Shown: positions 44,735-56,467, numbered from the stretch's first letter. The stretch is 64,000 bases of DNA from Porpolomopsis calyptriformis (GCA_951640195.1 OX621168.1:1488001-1552000); one strand, 5' to 3'. Numbers and translations: made by a program. Notes: generated by a model from the sequence alone, not told the origin.

Positions 44735-47366
44735 ATGGCCTACTTGCCCGACTCTAATGAAAGCGACATCTACTCTAACCACAGCGACACGGTCACTTCT
44801 TTTGGTAGCTACACTAACTATAGGATTGGTAACACTAGTCTCCAATCTAACCCGACTGACTTCGGTCAATTGGGCAAGTTTCCCAATGGCATTCAAGCTC
44901 CTCTGACTCGTCCGGTTCCCGCGACTACTATTTATCCCGTTCAGCAAATCGAAAATCCCGCCCTCCCTGACATATTGAAGAATCCGTATGTTGCAAAGCT
45001 GCACAACGATTATCAACGGGCTTGCAGCCAAATCGTACAAATGACTGAGTTTACCTCCCAACTCTTGGTAGATAAAGCCCAACTTCTTGGAGAACTCGAA
45101 ACAGCGAAGTCGGGAAATTGGCGTTGGCAGAATGGTATTGATACATGGTGAGCTATTATTTACACAAACTCAGGTTCCCGCCCTGCTTAATACCTCAAGA
45201 TTATCTACACATTCTCCCAATGGATCGCTTGCGCCAAGCGATTCCATTTCTCACCAGACCTCATCGTCTGGCGAAGCCTTCCGACCAGCCACACGCCCCT
45301 CCCAGTACCCACCCAAAGTGCTTTGGTGCTTCGAAGACAGCAAGGACAATGTTAGTGTTTCTGCCTCTCGATCAAATAAGTCTCATCCATCGATGGAGAA
45401 ATCCATCCGCCACGCTGATGGCTCCATGATCTCTCGAGGTGAATGGACATCCATCAAAGCATCTGCGCGGTTGGTCATGTCCAAGCTCCTCAATCTCCCG
45501 GCTCCTCAAAATCCCTGCAATCGGCGAACAAAAAGGGATCAGCCTAAAACTAAGAGGTACTTCCGGAATTCTTTCCCAATAGAATGGCAGAAGGCATTGG
45601 TCGAATTGGAACAAATGCAACCGCTTCTGGCAATATGTGCGCCCCATTGGAAGGCGGATCATGTTCTCGGGAACATGCTCCTCAATAGACTTCGTGGAAG
45701 AAGTAAAGGGGAAACGGACAACGACGATGCCAATCACGACAGCTACAGTGATACTGGGATTACCGCCGCTGCAAAGGAACCAACGAATACCAAGAGGCAT
45801 TGTCCGGACTCGAGTTCCTCGAAGCAGAAACGAAGAAAAATCATGGTGACAAACGGCGAAATAGAGAAAGGCGTGCCAGATGCTGGTAAATCACCCAACC
45901 ATGTAGCCTACTTTGTTTTCTGTTGATGCCTGGATTATACAGGAACGCTGAGAGACAAGGAGGGTTTAACTTTACAGTTTTCAGCCCTTTCGACAACCGT
46001 CGCACCTCCCGGGTCTTCCAAAATACATCCAGGCACTTTAGATGAGTCTATCGATACCAGCTTTATTGACGTTAATCCACGCAGTGAGCAATATGGTTCC
46101 TTTATACCTCCTACCACACTGACTACATCACCTTAGTCGAAAATCTTCAAGGTTTCTTTTCTCTTTGATTCGCGCCATGTTTATTGACCAATTTTTTCAA
46201 AGCTATCTTTTCAAAAGAATTCCCATCCATTCCAAATGCTTTGGATCTCGTCAAATCCCTTAATGATGATACATTAACCACGCCTTCAGAAGAGGTTGCA
46301 GCATTCCTCGAACGAATCGAATCTGCTGATCCAAACATGCCCGACATTTCTGAGGACGATACAAATGAAAACTGGGGTCACTGGCAATTTACGTCAGGAA
46401 ATATGAGAGCTTGTATGGTTCTTACGTCCTGGGATCAGATTGGTGTTGCTACTGCACGCCGACTCCTAGCTGCCACTATCAAGACATGCAAGGTTGCGCG
46501 GCACATCTGCTTTGAACGTGGAATCAATTCGAGCTCATTCCTTAGCGACGCGTACTTAGCAAACATCGTTGAATTGTTGTGGGCCTTGAAGGGAAAAGCC
46601 CATGACCATCTACAGGTAAGTGGTTGACATCGATTCCAAAAACTGGGACTTCATTGCTTTAGACGGAATCCCAAGTCCCCGCCACAAGCAACACTGCTTG
46701 CTCGACTACTGCTCTCACCCCCCCGACCACCAAATTAAACAATAACCTATTATCGCTGCAGTCAACCAAGACCGCCCCGATGCACAATGTAAGTGGCCCT
46801 AGTTCCTGCCTGACTTTTACTCTGCCTGCGCGGCCGAACTTGCCAGTGGGGGGAACAGCAACTGAGTTGCCGTCTGTGGAGGGAATGTCGAAGGACGTGT
46901 CAGCGGACGGAACCCCAGGGGAAAAGCCAATAGAGGTGCCATCTCCGCAAGAAACGCTGGAGAACGAGGCGCAACAACCAATGAAAGTGGGTCACGTCAA
47001 TTTCAAATGGACAGATATACTCACTGCGAGGTTTTCTCCACGTTCCAGGCCTTGAAGATTTTGAAGAAGGAGGAACTAAAAGACTGGCTCCAGGCTCATG
47101 ACATAGCCACGAAAGCGAGGACGAAAGATGGTACGTTCCCTTATTTGTTAATGAAATTGACATTCCTTTATTTTTGAATAGATCTGATGCAAGCTGTACT
47201 CGATGCACCCAAGGAATGTCAACTGAGACAAGAAGACATCGACGACATTTTATCCAAGGTACAATTTTGAGATTTTTGATTATGTTTTATCTCATTAATT
47301 GAATATTTACAGCGCAAAGGCAAAAATCCCATCCGCAAGACAGCATCCAACACCCCCAAGTCCTGA
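44735..47366 (+). CDS. hypothetical cargo gene B of the 10 kb element, with SAP/HeH-like C-terminus
   Basis: The start MAYLPDSNESDIYSNHSDTV is followed by a coiled-coil-like stretch (NPYVAKLHNDYQRACSQIVQ). A basic central region reads SRGEWTSIKASARLVMSKLL and NSFPIEWQKALVELEQMQPL, then a Lys/Arg-rich SKQKRRKI motif (possible nuclear signal). A helical domain follows: NENWGHWQFTSGNMRACMVL and GVATARRLLAATIKTCKVAR. The final exons read ALKILKKEELKDWLQAHDIA, KARTKDDLMQAVLDAP and end KTASNTPKS at 47366. The last module fits a SAP or helix-extension-helix DNA-binding fold. Eight or more short introns are inferred. Family unknown; a DNA-binding or chromatin role is inference only. Confidence 0.55.
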
Positions 47367-47479
47367 GGTTAGTTCACCATGCAACTCTGCCATCTTTGCG
47401 TCCCTTCCGAAGATCTGAAGACTGTCCGCGCGGGGGAATTGTTTATTTGTGCATCATTGCCGGAGCTGCGTATTTTTTT

Positions 47480-47931
47480 GTATGATATTATAGTTCGACT
47501 TTATTCTACATTTCGTCGACTTTTGTGTGACTTTCAGTTGATGATAACCCGACTATTAGGCGACTAAAGTGAGACTTTTACCTGACTGATGGTAGCATTA
47601 ACCCGACTTTCCCCTGACTGTAACCCGACTTTTGAGTGACTATTATGAGACATTTACACGATTGTCCTCTGCTATTAATAGCCTTAATCCGACTTCTACT
47701 GACAATAATCCAAATTTTGCCCGACTTCTATGACACTATTGAGAGACTTTTTTTCTACTAACGCCATCGACTGGCATCAGGAAAATACGACTAACTGTTA
47801 CGAGTGCGACTAAATTTTCTTACCGAACAAGGATATTTGGCGGACTTAAGTCGTTTCGACATTTTTACGACGTTTTTACCACCAATAGCTGACTCTTTAC
47901 TGTGATTTCTTGACTTGTCGTTTTTACTGAG
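47480..47931. repeat. right subterminal repeat array of the 10 kb element
   Basis: At least twelve variants of CCGACTTT / CGACTTTTGTGTGAC / TAACCCGACTTTT recur over 450 bases before the right terminus. They are in inverse orientation to the left-end AAAAGTCG motifs. Confidence 0.8.
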
Positions 47932-47938
47932 GGTAACG
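47932..47938. repeat. target-site duplication, right copy (GGTAACG)
   Basis: It pairs with 37763-37769 and lies inside the NLR codons for R-Y-L. Confidence 0.9.
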
Positions 47939-49399
47939 TTTGATATCGCTCTGCACAACCCCGAGTTCAACTTCGTGCAAAATGTACCGCCGAGTGATGG
48001 GGTTCAAATTGCTTGATTGAAAGGTCATAGTAATATGACTTTCCGGCCGACTGGTGACCAAAAACTTCAGTGGGAAGAGTTCGCCGACATGAAGAGAGAG
48101 TGACGATAAGATGGCTGAGGTCACTCCGGTCTCCTTGCACTCGTCGAGCGCATCCACTACAATAAGACACGGAGAAAATGAGCTCCCGAGCGCACGAAGA
48201 GGTTTTACGATAAGCTCCTCAAGTTGATGTGAAGGGTTGGCATAAACGATATCGGGTGTTGAATTCATAACGCGAGTAACTTCGGCTCTGAATGAATCGC
48301 TGAAATTTCCGAGTTGGTAGGCAATGCTAGTGAAGATTAGACAAGGGTTGCTGCATTCCGCGTCGTCACGCGAGCAGAAGAAGCTTGCACCGAGAATGCC
48401 ACGTTCTTTGCAAGCTTCAGCAACAGTATAAGCAATCGTCGTTTTCCCCGTTCCGGCCGATCCATTGATCCAAAATATACGAATACTCGCCGCGGGGGCA
48501 TCGGGCGTTGGCGATTTTCCCTTCACTGCGTGACCGTCTTGGCCTGACGAATTGTCGAAACCAATCCAGCGAACAATCTGATCGAGGATGTCCACCCTCG
48601 TGTGTTCCAAACACCTTTCTCGATCTCTATCTTTAGAGTTGAATGCGGCAAAGGTGGCATATGGCGGGCGGCCATCTAATATGTCTAAGTCATTTGGTCT
48701 CTCAACCAATCAGTCCCTCACCTTTCATGTCTAATCTAGTCATTATTTTCTAGACGGAATTAAGCAACCGAGTCGTAACAATTAGTGCATAATCAACACA
48801 AACCTGAAGTCCACTTGTCGCGTGTTCATCAAGTTTCCTGATATCCTCCTGGATCCTGGTGGAATGTTCCTGGGAGAGGGTGAGTGTTAAACCCCTTGAG
48901 GCGTCACGAAATTGACAAACGTCAAGCGCAAATTCAATGGCAAGTGTAGTCTCCGCCTACATCAACCATGCAGAACCGATCCATATCAGTGAAAGGTGGA
49001 AGAACACAGGGAGGCAAGCATACCGTGAAGCTTTGGACTGACCAAGTAATTGTCTGGATATGACGGCTGATCGACTGTGCATCTTCGGCATAGTGCATAA
49101 AACGCTTTATGGCATTGCGGGAAGCCATGTTGCGTAGTGCTTCCAACGCAGGATTGGATGTGCTATAGGAACATAGGTCAGCTGGGCCATTGCGGTTTAA
49201 AGACGACGAACATGAAAAGACGATCTATTCGATCAATGACCACTGAAGGTGTTCCTCCATCCTTGGAATTTTCAAGGAGACGATTGAGACCTTGGATCTG
49301 CTCTGAGAGATTCTCGACATCCGCTGCGTTTTGAGAGGTTTTCTGCTTTGTCCATCAGAGGACGCCAAGAGAAACGATAACCAAGATCTACTTTACCAC

Positions 49400-49470
49400 A
49401 TCCTGTTCACAATAATGTCCGGTCCACCTATCATGATGATAGGTGGACCGGACATTATTGTGAACAGGAT
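49400..49470. repeat. 71-bp perfect palindrome (35-bp arms, 1-base spacer)
   Basis: The arm starting ATCCTGTTCACAATAATGTC and ending CACCTATCAT is followed by one G and then the exact reverse complement ending GAACAGGAT. It sits at the edge of the first NLR exon. Confidence 0.97.
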
Positions 49471-49641
49471 ATCCAACACGAATAGCAGACCACCTATGCC
49501 CGTCTGGAGGCTAGGCAATCCGGCACCTCCTGTGACCTGTTCGACTATTCGAAGAGTTGTTTGCAGGCCGCTAACAGCAGTAGAACATCCTTCCCTCAAC
49601 CTTGCTTTGTTATCCGACTTGGATTTAATAGAGCGGAACAT

Positions 49642-49963
49642 TGAAAGAACTTGAATGGATGTGGGACAAATCAAAGATGCTAGATGCCGAGGCACAGCAC
49701 AAAACACACAGTACAAAACTGAAAGACATACTCAGTGCCTAATTTTGATTATTGATACCCACGAATTTCCATACCATCACGTCCCCAGGCCCCTCCCTAT
49801 TGCTCGTTTTTTCGTGTTGGGCAAGCCGCTACTTACGATCGGTTGGCGTTGTTTATAAGTGTTGTCTAATCTAAATTTCTATGTCATCACATTGCCTGCA
49901 CCTTTCACCGAGGTAATAGCCCACCGAATCCAGAGCCCCAATAGTTACACGAGAACGCACACC
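49642..49963. promoter_or_regulatory. divergent intergenic region NLR / M13 peptidase
   Basis: About 320 bp between the two presumed start codons; no recognised motif. Confidence 0.4.
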
Positions 49964-52900
49964 ATGGCGGGACATAGAGCCGCCGACCAAGGTGACCCAC
50001 TCTTGGAACCTCATTCCACGTTAATGACCCTATTGACAGTGGTTGGTGCTATTCCACAGAAACCGCACCCCTACTCCAGACTTCCGATGACGAAGACGAC
50101 GGCGAGACAAGCCTGCGCCAGAATCCGACGTTCTCAGAGCGCATCACGTCGATTCTGCAAGAACCCCTCACCGATCTCACCAAAGTCCTTCTGACTGCTA
50201 CCCTCATACTCCTTCTCTTGACCTCGGTGTTTATGGGGCTCTACGCTGGTGCAAAGTATAACTTGAATGCGGAAAAGCGCCGGCACCGTGGAGATGATGG
50301 GTCCGGAGAACCACATCCTCCTGAAACTACGACCGTTACCTGGATTTCGACTTCAACTAGCATGGTCACCACCACGAGTGTCTCCCCACCTGGTCCAACT
50401 CCCCCTGCTGAAGAGGTATGTCACGCGTCCCTAATTTACTCCAAGGATCTTACCTCCTTTATGCTTACAAGGGTGTCTGCCTAACGTCGTCCTGCATCGT
50501 TCTTTCCGCTGCAATTCTGTCCTCGATTGATGATACTCAAGATCCATGCGAGAATTTTTACGATTTTTCTAGTCAGTTGTACTGCAATTCCACTCATTTA
50601 TAGTCTCATGAATCCTCTGCTAGATGGTGGGTGGATCAGGTCTCACCCCATACCTGCCGACAAGGGCCGTTTCGGAAATTTCGATGTACTGGCTCAGAAA
50701 AACCAACGAATCATACAGGAGATTCTAGAATCGAACTCTTCTTTGTCTCTTGATCCTCTTTCTTATGACGATCAAATCCTTCACAAACTCCGGACACTTT
50801 ATTCATCCTGTATGGATGAGAAAACATTAGGTGACATTGGGGAATCACCTATACGAAACTTTGTTCAGACTATTAGGAGGTTGTATCGAGGGGAAGGCAA
50901 GGATCTCATTAGTGTACCGAAAGTTGGCAAGGAAAAGAAAAAGGGCTTGACGGCCGCGGTAGCTTTTCTTCATTCTCGAGGTTCGTTCTTTTTCATTCAG
51001 TCGCGAATTCTATTTCAGTTAACCTGACCTTAGGCATCAATGCATTATTCGACCTCGCCGTGGAGGGTGACTCTGGTGCGGATCCAAATTATATGGTTCC
51101 TTGGTTTAGCCAGCCAAGTTTCGGTCTTCCCGCCAAGGTTCCTATCCCACAGCTTATCCATGTCGGAAACCTGCTTAACTGCCGCCCCATCACAGGAATA
51201 TTATGCAGACGAATCTGTCCTTAAAATATACCAGGATATCATCGAACGGTTGCTCTTTGCACTTGCTGAGGAACTCGAGATGTCAATTGTCGAACCGCCG
51301 ACCCTTTTGGAGGGAAATAGCGATAACCAGAATGTTTGGCCCCCTTGGCCGTGGCCGCCGTGGGGTGATGACGATGACGATGAAGACACACGCGATCCAA
51401 TTGACAAAGTTCATGACCTTGCTAAAGGGGTTGTCGAATTCGAAGGCTTGATGGCAAATGCCAGTCTTGACCTGTAGGAAGCTGTCCATCTCGTACCCCG
51501 ATTTAATTTAACATGATTGTCGACAGTGATATCCTCTATCAAGATCCTATTGCTACCTACAATCCACGTCCCCTCTGTAATCTCACCGACGCCCTCCCTG
51601 AAATCCATTTCGGCGATTACTTCTCCCAATTTGTCCCCGAGTCGCTCCCTGAGAAGGTCATCATCACGTATCCCGCTTATCCCGCGTCTCTGTCCAAAAT
51701 TCTCAATGAAACTTCATCCGACGTTGTCGAGGCTTACTTAATAATTTGTGCCGCCCTACGTCTCGCTCCCCTTCTCAGCATGAACACTGAGGCTTGGCAA
51801 GCCGTGAGGTCCTTGGATGAGACCTTGAAGGGTATCAAAAAAGGGGCCGTAGGTGACCGGTCTGAGCACTGTGTCGCTCAGGTCGAGAGTGCGCTTGGGT
51901 TTGCGGCTGGTAGGTACTTTGTTAACGAGACTTTTGGTGGTGAGTCCAGGGAGAAGGGGACCAAAGTGATCACTGGTAAAAGTCGTTCGTCTTGTGTCAA
52001 TTGCACGTTTTAATCATTTATCTTTCTAACCTAGACATCATTGGATCGTTCAAGTCTTCGGTCCCTCGTATTGAATGGATGGATGAAGAATCGGCCACGG
52101 CTGCGGCCGAAAAGGTGATCGGTGGCATCCTCGAGGCTCTTTTATCAAGCTAAACTCAGTGTCGATGATAGGCTGATGCGATTCGGGTCAAAGTTGGATT
52201 CCCGCTCTCGCCTGATACAAGAGATGCAGAATCGATAGCTCGCTACTACGGTTCAGTCGAGATCCATGAACATCGGTTTTTCGAAAACATGCTTAACGCC
52301 AGGTCAGTTCAGTCACGGTGTGGATCACTGTAACTTATAAGTCCATTCGCAGTGCTAGTGACGAAGTCAAAAAATGGGAACGTTTAGGCAAGCAGAGGGA
52401 CCCAGAATCATTTGAGATGTACCCCTCTATGGTGAACGCGTACTTCAACCCACCTGCCAACGAGGTTCATCTATCAACACTGTTCATAAATGGTCATCGT
52501 GACATACTTTTCAGATCGTTTTCCCAGCTGGAATCTTGCAACCACCATTCTTTTCGCAAGACTGGTATGCGCTCTCTTCATTCGCTCATCGAATAATTTC
52601 ACTAATGTTTCACAGGCCGTCGTATCTCTCGTATGGCGCGTTTGGACAAGTGGCTTCGCATGAGTTAACAGTAAGCCCTGGCCCCATGCTTGGATGCGCC
52701 TTCTGATGGAATTTTACAGCATGCTTTCGATTCTGCTGGTAGAATGTACAACCAGCAGGGACGACTTGAGCAGTGGTGGACCAATGCGACGAGTGAAGGT
52801 TTCCAGATCAGGCAAGATTGCATCGTGAAGCAATATTCAGGTATCTAATTAAACGACTTTTGTTCCACCGCGCTGACGCTTTGGTGTAGCTTTTACGATT

Positions 52901-53544
52901 GATGATGGCAAAGGCGGTGTGATCCACGTTAATGTGAGTTGTATCACCTTCCGAAGCCCTAGTTTGGCCTGACATCTATTTAGGGAAACTTGTGAGAGAG
53001 TTCCAGATTGTCGTAGTCTTTTTCTCAAGGTATCTTAGGACATCTGGCGAAAATATCGGCGACTCGGGCCTTATCCTAGCTTATCGCGCTTGGACAGCAC
53101 AGTACGAACGGTCCTTCCGAGCTGGAAATGAATACCTTCTTCCGGGATTGAATTACACTAGGTAATCTCTCTGTTGTGATGTGACATCCGAACTTGTCCC
53201 AATGAAACTTTACCAGAGAGCAGCTCTTCTTTATGTCGTTTGGGCGTATCTGGGGCTCAAACATCAAGCCAGCTTCAGCAGTAAGTTACCCAAACCTGGA
53301 TTATGTTTTCGACCGTACCTTACCCGGAATCATCAGGTGAAGCTTGTCCTGACAGATCCCCATTCCCCAAATCGTTATCGCGTGGACGGTACTGTATCTA
53401 ATATACCCGAGTTCGCAAAGGCATTTAATTGCTCTGCTAAAGCCAAGGCATGTTTGAAACATTCCTTTGTCCTTGCTGATTCTCAATGTTAATTCGGGCG
53501 GACAGCTGAACCCACCGTCGGAAAAGCGATGTATATTTTGGTAG
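49964..53544 (+). CDS. M13-family zinc metalloprotease (neprilysin/endothelin-converting-enzyme type)
   Basis: This is a type II membrane ectoenzyme that cleaves peptides. A cytosolic N-terminus (MAGHRAADQGDPLLEPHSTL) is followed by one hydrophobic span LTKVLLTATLILLLLTSVFM. A Thr/Pro-rich stalk is next, then CENFYDFSNGGWIRSHPIP (spliced), the M13_N opening. Catalytic part: NAYFNPPANEIVFPAGILQP (spliced), the zinc motif ASHELTHAFDSAGRMY (HExxH) and SGENIGDSGLILAYRAW (third zinc ligand Glu in ENxxD), then LFFMSFGRIWGSNIKPA. The tail LNPPSEKRCIFW matches the usual C-x-x-W ending; the stop is at 53542-53544. An acidic WPPWGDDDDDEDTRDP loop is unusual. All catalytic residues seen are intact. Confidence 0.93.
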
Positions 53545-53793
53545 TCCTCGAGGGACAGACGAGCTGCCATGTATTCATAGATAGATAGCAGGGTGTTCCA
53601 TTGCGTGCTCGGGATGATATAGCGGGGTTTGACGACTTGAACCTCCAGTTTCCAGAGTCCCGGGTGAGCATAAGTGAGCAACGCCATATCCTCGATATAT
53701 ACAGCGACGAATATGTCATTTCTAGGTATTATTCTATGTATGGTAGAAATAAAATAGCCAGTTATCAGACTGTGTGATACCCATTCGAGTTCC

Positions 53794-54640
53794 CTAGAGC
53801 ACACCTTTTGTGCTTGGTACCTCATCGCTGCCTGTCCTTTCGACCGCTTGGCGGATGGCCAACGCCAAGGCTTTGAAAGCGGACTCGGCTCTGGAATCGG
53901 AATTCTCAGGGACACAAGTGGAGCAGATCATCGAAGACACGCTCACCGGTGATGGTCATTGTCGCCACGAAGGACGTCGACATGCATTGTGACGCCGGCT
54001 GCGATCGCGAAGGAATAGAAGATATGGGGGATCATCTCTGTGGAGAGGTCGCCGATTTTTTCGCGCTTGAGTCCCAAATCGGTGAAGCAGTACGGACGTG
54101 AGCAAATGTCTACGACTGCTCGCGAAAGAGCCTAAGGTAATTAGTGTCGAGGTTCGGGCGGCACGGTCTTGTGAGCTAAAAAAGATTACCTCGTCGAGCG
54201 GGGCGAAGCCGGTGCCATAACGGCGAATGCCCCGTACTTCACCCAGTGCATCCTTGAATGCGGTGCCGAGGGCGATCGCGCTGTCCTGTAATAACGAAGG
54301 ATGTACATGGGCCTGGGGTCGGTGGGTTCCGGGAAAGCGAGCAACTTATCTGCAGTGTGATGATCGTCTATCCAAAGATCTCCGGTGCATTTTACGGTCA
54401 AGGACATTCCGCCATGTTTGGCTAAAGCGGTGTACATCTGTACATGGCCCATGGTCAACATATTTTGAGATTTGTTGTGGATGTCTTTTGGACGCGTACG
54501 TGGTCAAGAAAGCCAATGCCAGTCGAGACATTGATGGTTTGCACCGTTGACGGTCCCGGCGTACAGTCGAGGTCTATGAAAACCTCGATTTGTGTCTCGT
54601 TGGTCTGACGGAAAAATTTCCCTTGTCTTGGCGCCATCAT
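53794..54640 (-). CDS. his3: imidazoleglycerol-phosphate dehydratase (histidine biosynthesis)
   Basis: This enzyme converts imidazole glycerol phosphate to imidazole acetol phosphate, the sixth step of histidine synthesis. The protein reads [32 protein letters not shown] (spliced), [20 protein letters not shown], then [16 protein letters not shown] (the metal-binding HHTxED-like motif with DDHHTADD), [33 protein letters not shown] in part and [20 protein letters not shown]. It ends EVPSTKGVL at 53794. Both His-rich metal sites are intact. The start is at 54638-54640 or the next codon ([14 protein letters not shown]), 37 bp from the divergent mss51. Length fits the family (about 210-220 residues). 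Confidence 0.95.
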
Positions 54641-54677
54641 TTAGGAAGGAATCGAAATCGGTGAGGTAAGCAAACCA
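54641..54677. promoter_or_regulatory. 37-bp spacer between divergent his3 and mss51 start codons
   Basis: The two ATGs are separated by only 37 bases, so promoters and 5' leaders overlap the opposite coding sequence. Confidence 0.7.
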
Positions 54678-56373
54678 ATGTCACTTTCATGTATTACCGC
54701 GACGCGTATCCTTTCGGTTGCTCGGCCTCACATTAGGCCCACGATTGCACGGAGCGTTCTTGCTCGTCGCTCCATCTTCAATATTTTTGCTGGGCGGTCT
54801 GGAGGGCGAGAAGGCGGAAAGGACAAGGCTCCGATCCTAACCGAAGATAATTTATTCCATCCATTTTCCCAATCTCCCTTCGCACCTGTTCGTGCCCGAG
54901 GTGAAGCGGTTCAATCACTGGCCCCATGCCCAGTTTGCGCCTCCTCAAACAACCAAGTCCATGCCGATAGCGATAAACAGCTTCGGCCAGTCAAATTTGA
55001 GTGCCCTGAGTGTGGGTGGCCTACCCATTGTTCTGAAGAACATTGGAGAGAGGATAAGGACCATGTCAAATACTGCTCAAGACTCAGAGAAGCCAATGAA
55101 GACGAGCATGATCTAAGAAGTGGAAGGAGGATGCGTGAGTTTGAGCTGCCTGGTAAGCCGTGTCTACCTTGATCTCAGAGTGCATTGACGTGTTTTTTCT
55201 TTTTGGCGAATAGGACCTCAGCCGTACGAGGAAGCTATCGCCTTTGCGAATTGGGATGTTTTTTGGTACACCAGGGGATTTCCGTCAATGGACACCGAAC
55301 GTTCACGGAGACATGCGAGTAAATTGCTCACATACCCGCTTACTATCGGGTCCGTCCTCCACCAGAACAGCAATCTGACTTTAAGCAATCAACGTCTGAC
55401 TCCAGAGGGAAGTCGTTCTCTTGCCGGTGAGTTTTCTCCAACTCATCCCGTCCCGCACTGTTGTTTAAATTCTCATCTAGCACTTCGGACTACACTGCAC
55501 GTTCCTACAGGCGCCCCAGATACAGAAGAAGCTAGAGTCAACAAGCCACAAGTACGGCTATTTATTCTCGGCGCGCGTTCCGAGTCTTCACTTCCCCCAC
55601 ACGTGTGGGATCAAATGTGCTTATTATTCCCTTCATCCCATTTCCACGTCTTCTTTATTGGTCCCCAAGTTTCGCTGCCAAAACCTCCAGACGCCCAATC
55701 AAAACCACCACAACCACCGTCATCCTCGAATAAAGGGTCAGATACCGAGACTGCTCCCCAACCTCCCGTAGAACTGGTAAAAGAGAACCCAGTCTACCTT
55801 CCGAATGTGTATCAGCCGCCAACGCCTGCACCAATAATACGCCACAAACGGACTCGTTCATCGATTGACCTCTATGGTGTTCCATCATACACAGTTCCGT
55901 TCACATCACAACTCACCATAACGGGCATGCAAGCCAAGTATACCGAAGTGCATGCTCACTTCGAGGACACTTTCGATCCGTTCAGCGACGCATTTTTCTT
56001 CTTCTCCCCAGGCTTTGGGTTTCCTTCTCTCGATTCCTCGGGGCAGGATCCAGAACCACTCTTGCAGATCGCATCTCAATCAGAATGGGGTCCGGTTGTC
56101 CCGATGCTTCTGGCCACGAAATGTCCTATATTCGTTACAGGTTTCTCTCCGGCAGATGTTGAACGGGACGTGCGCTCGCTTTCGACTGCGCCTGGCGTAG
56201 CAGGCGAGTTTGATTGGGTGATCACCCCAGGGCCGAATGCATTTGGCAGCGAAAAATGGGAAGTGGCCGATTTTGATCCAAGGGTGATGGTCAAAACCAA
56301 TTGGGGAGTGTGGGGCATCAGGGGAAAGAGTAGGGAGCTGCAAGAGAGAGAAAAGTACAGTCACACTTTATAA
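54678..56373 (+). CDS. mss51: Mss51-type mitochondrial COX1 translation/assembly factor
   Basis: In yeast, Mss51 activates COX1 mRNA translation and couples it to complex IV assembly in the mitochondrial matrix. The N-terminus is a basic presequence (ITATRILSVARPHIRPTIAR). The MYND-like zinc finger reads CPVCASSNN, ECPECGWPTHCSEEHWREDK and HVKYCSRLREANEDEHDLRS. After an intron, PQPYEEAIAFANWDVFWYTR and FPSMDTERSRRHASKLLTYP, LTIGSVLH are the Mss51 core. The C-terminal region reads LFILGARSESSLPPHVWDQM, YTEVHAHFEDTFDPFSDAFF and KCPIFVTGFSPADVERDVRS. It carries a Pro-rich insertion around DAQSKPPQPPSSSNKG. It ends EKYSHTL at 56373. Convergent with the next gene, 94 bp apart. Confidence 0.9.
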
Positions 56374-56467
56374 ATTTGGCTAAGGGAGGGTACAGACTCG
56401 TAAAAATACAATATCGGAAATAAAGACGTAAACCAGCAAGAAAAAAGTAAGTCCGGTAATTTGGTGC

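Larger units (their letters stand above)
37770..47931. mobile_element. 10,162-bp DNA element inserted in the NLR gene, superfamily unassigned
   Basis: Perfect 12-bp terminal inverted repeats CTCAGTAAAAAC...GTTTTTACTGAG and a 7-bp GGTAACG duplication bound the element. Both ends carry arrays of short subterminal motifs related to AAAAGTCG / CGACTTTT. It contains two unfamiliar genes (38027-38719 and 44735-47366) and a nested tnp2-type transposon (about 38873-44677). Without the nested transposon it is about 4.36 kb. It encodes no transposase that I recognise, so it may be non-autonomous. KDZ-type or another TIR superfamily is possible, but the transposase evidence is missing. Confidence 0.85.
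47932..49641 (-). pseudogene. NLR gene, 5' segment (N-terminal helical domain and NACHT P-loop)
   Basis: N-terminal exons read MFRSIKSKSDNKARLREGCS, TTLRIVEQVTGGAGLPSLQT, ENLSEQIQGLNRLLENSKDG and ALRNMASRNAIKRFMHYAED, the helical leader typical of agaricomycete NLRs. Then CLEHTRVDILDQIVRWI precedes NACHT: IFWINGSAGTGKTTIAYTVA (Walker A), CLIVVDALDECKET (Walker B), LKFLVTSRPESHI (sensor) and ILHEVELGVVQSDIKRY. The frame stops four bases inside the insertion (KRYPQ and stop). Joining at the duplicated GGTAACG would continue KRYLSSKLAST into the middle segment. A perfect 71-bp palindrome lies at 49400-49470 in the 5' exon/intron. The start at 49639-49641 is tentative. Confidence 0.88.

Noticed and set aside
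47480..47931. Regularly spaced short repeats resembling a CRISPR-like array
   Set aside because: Eukaryotic context; units are degenerate with irregular spacing and sit beside a transposon terminus, as expected for subterminal transposase-binding sites.
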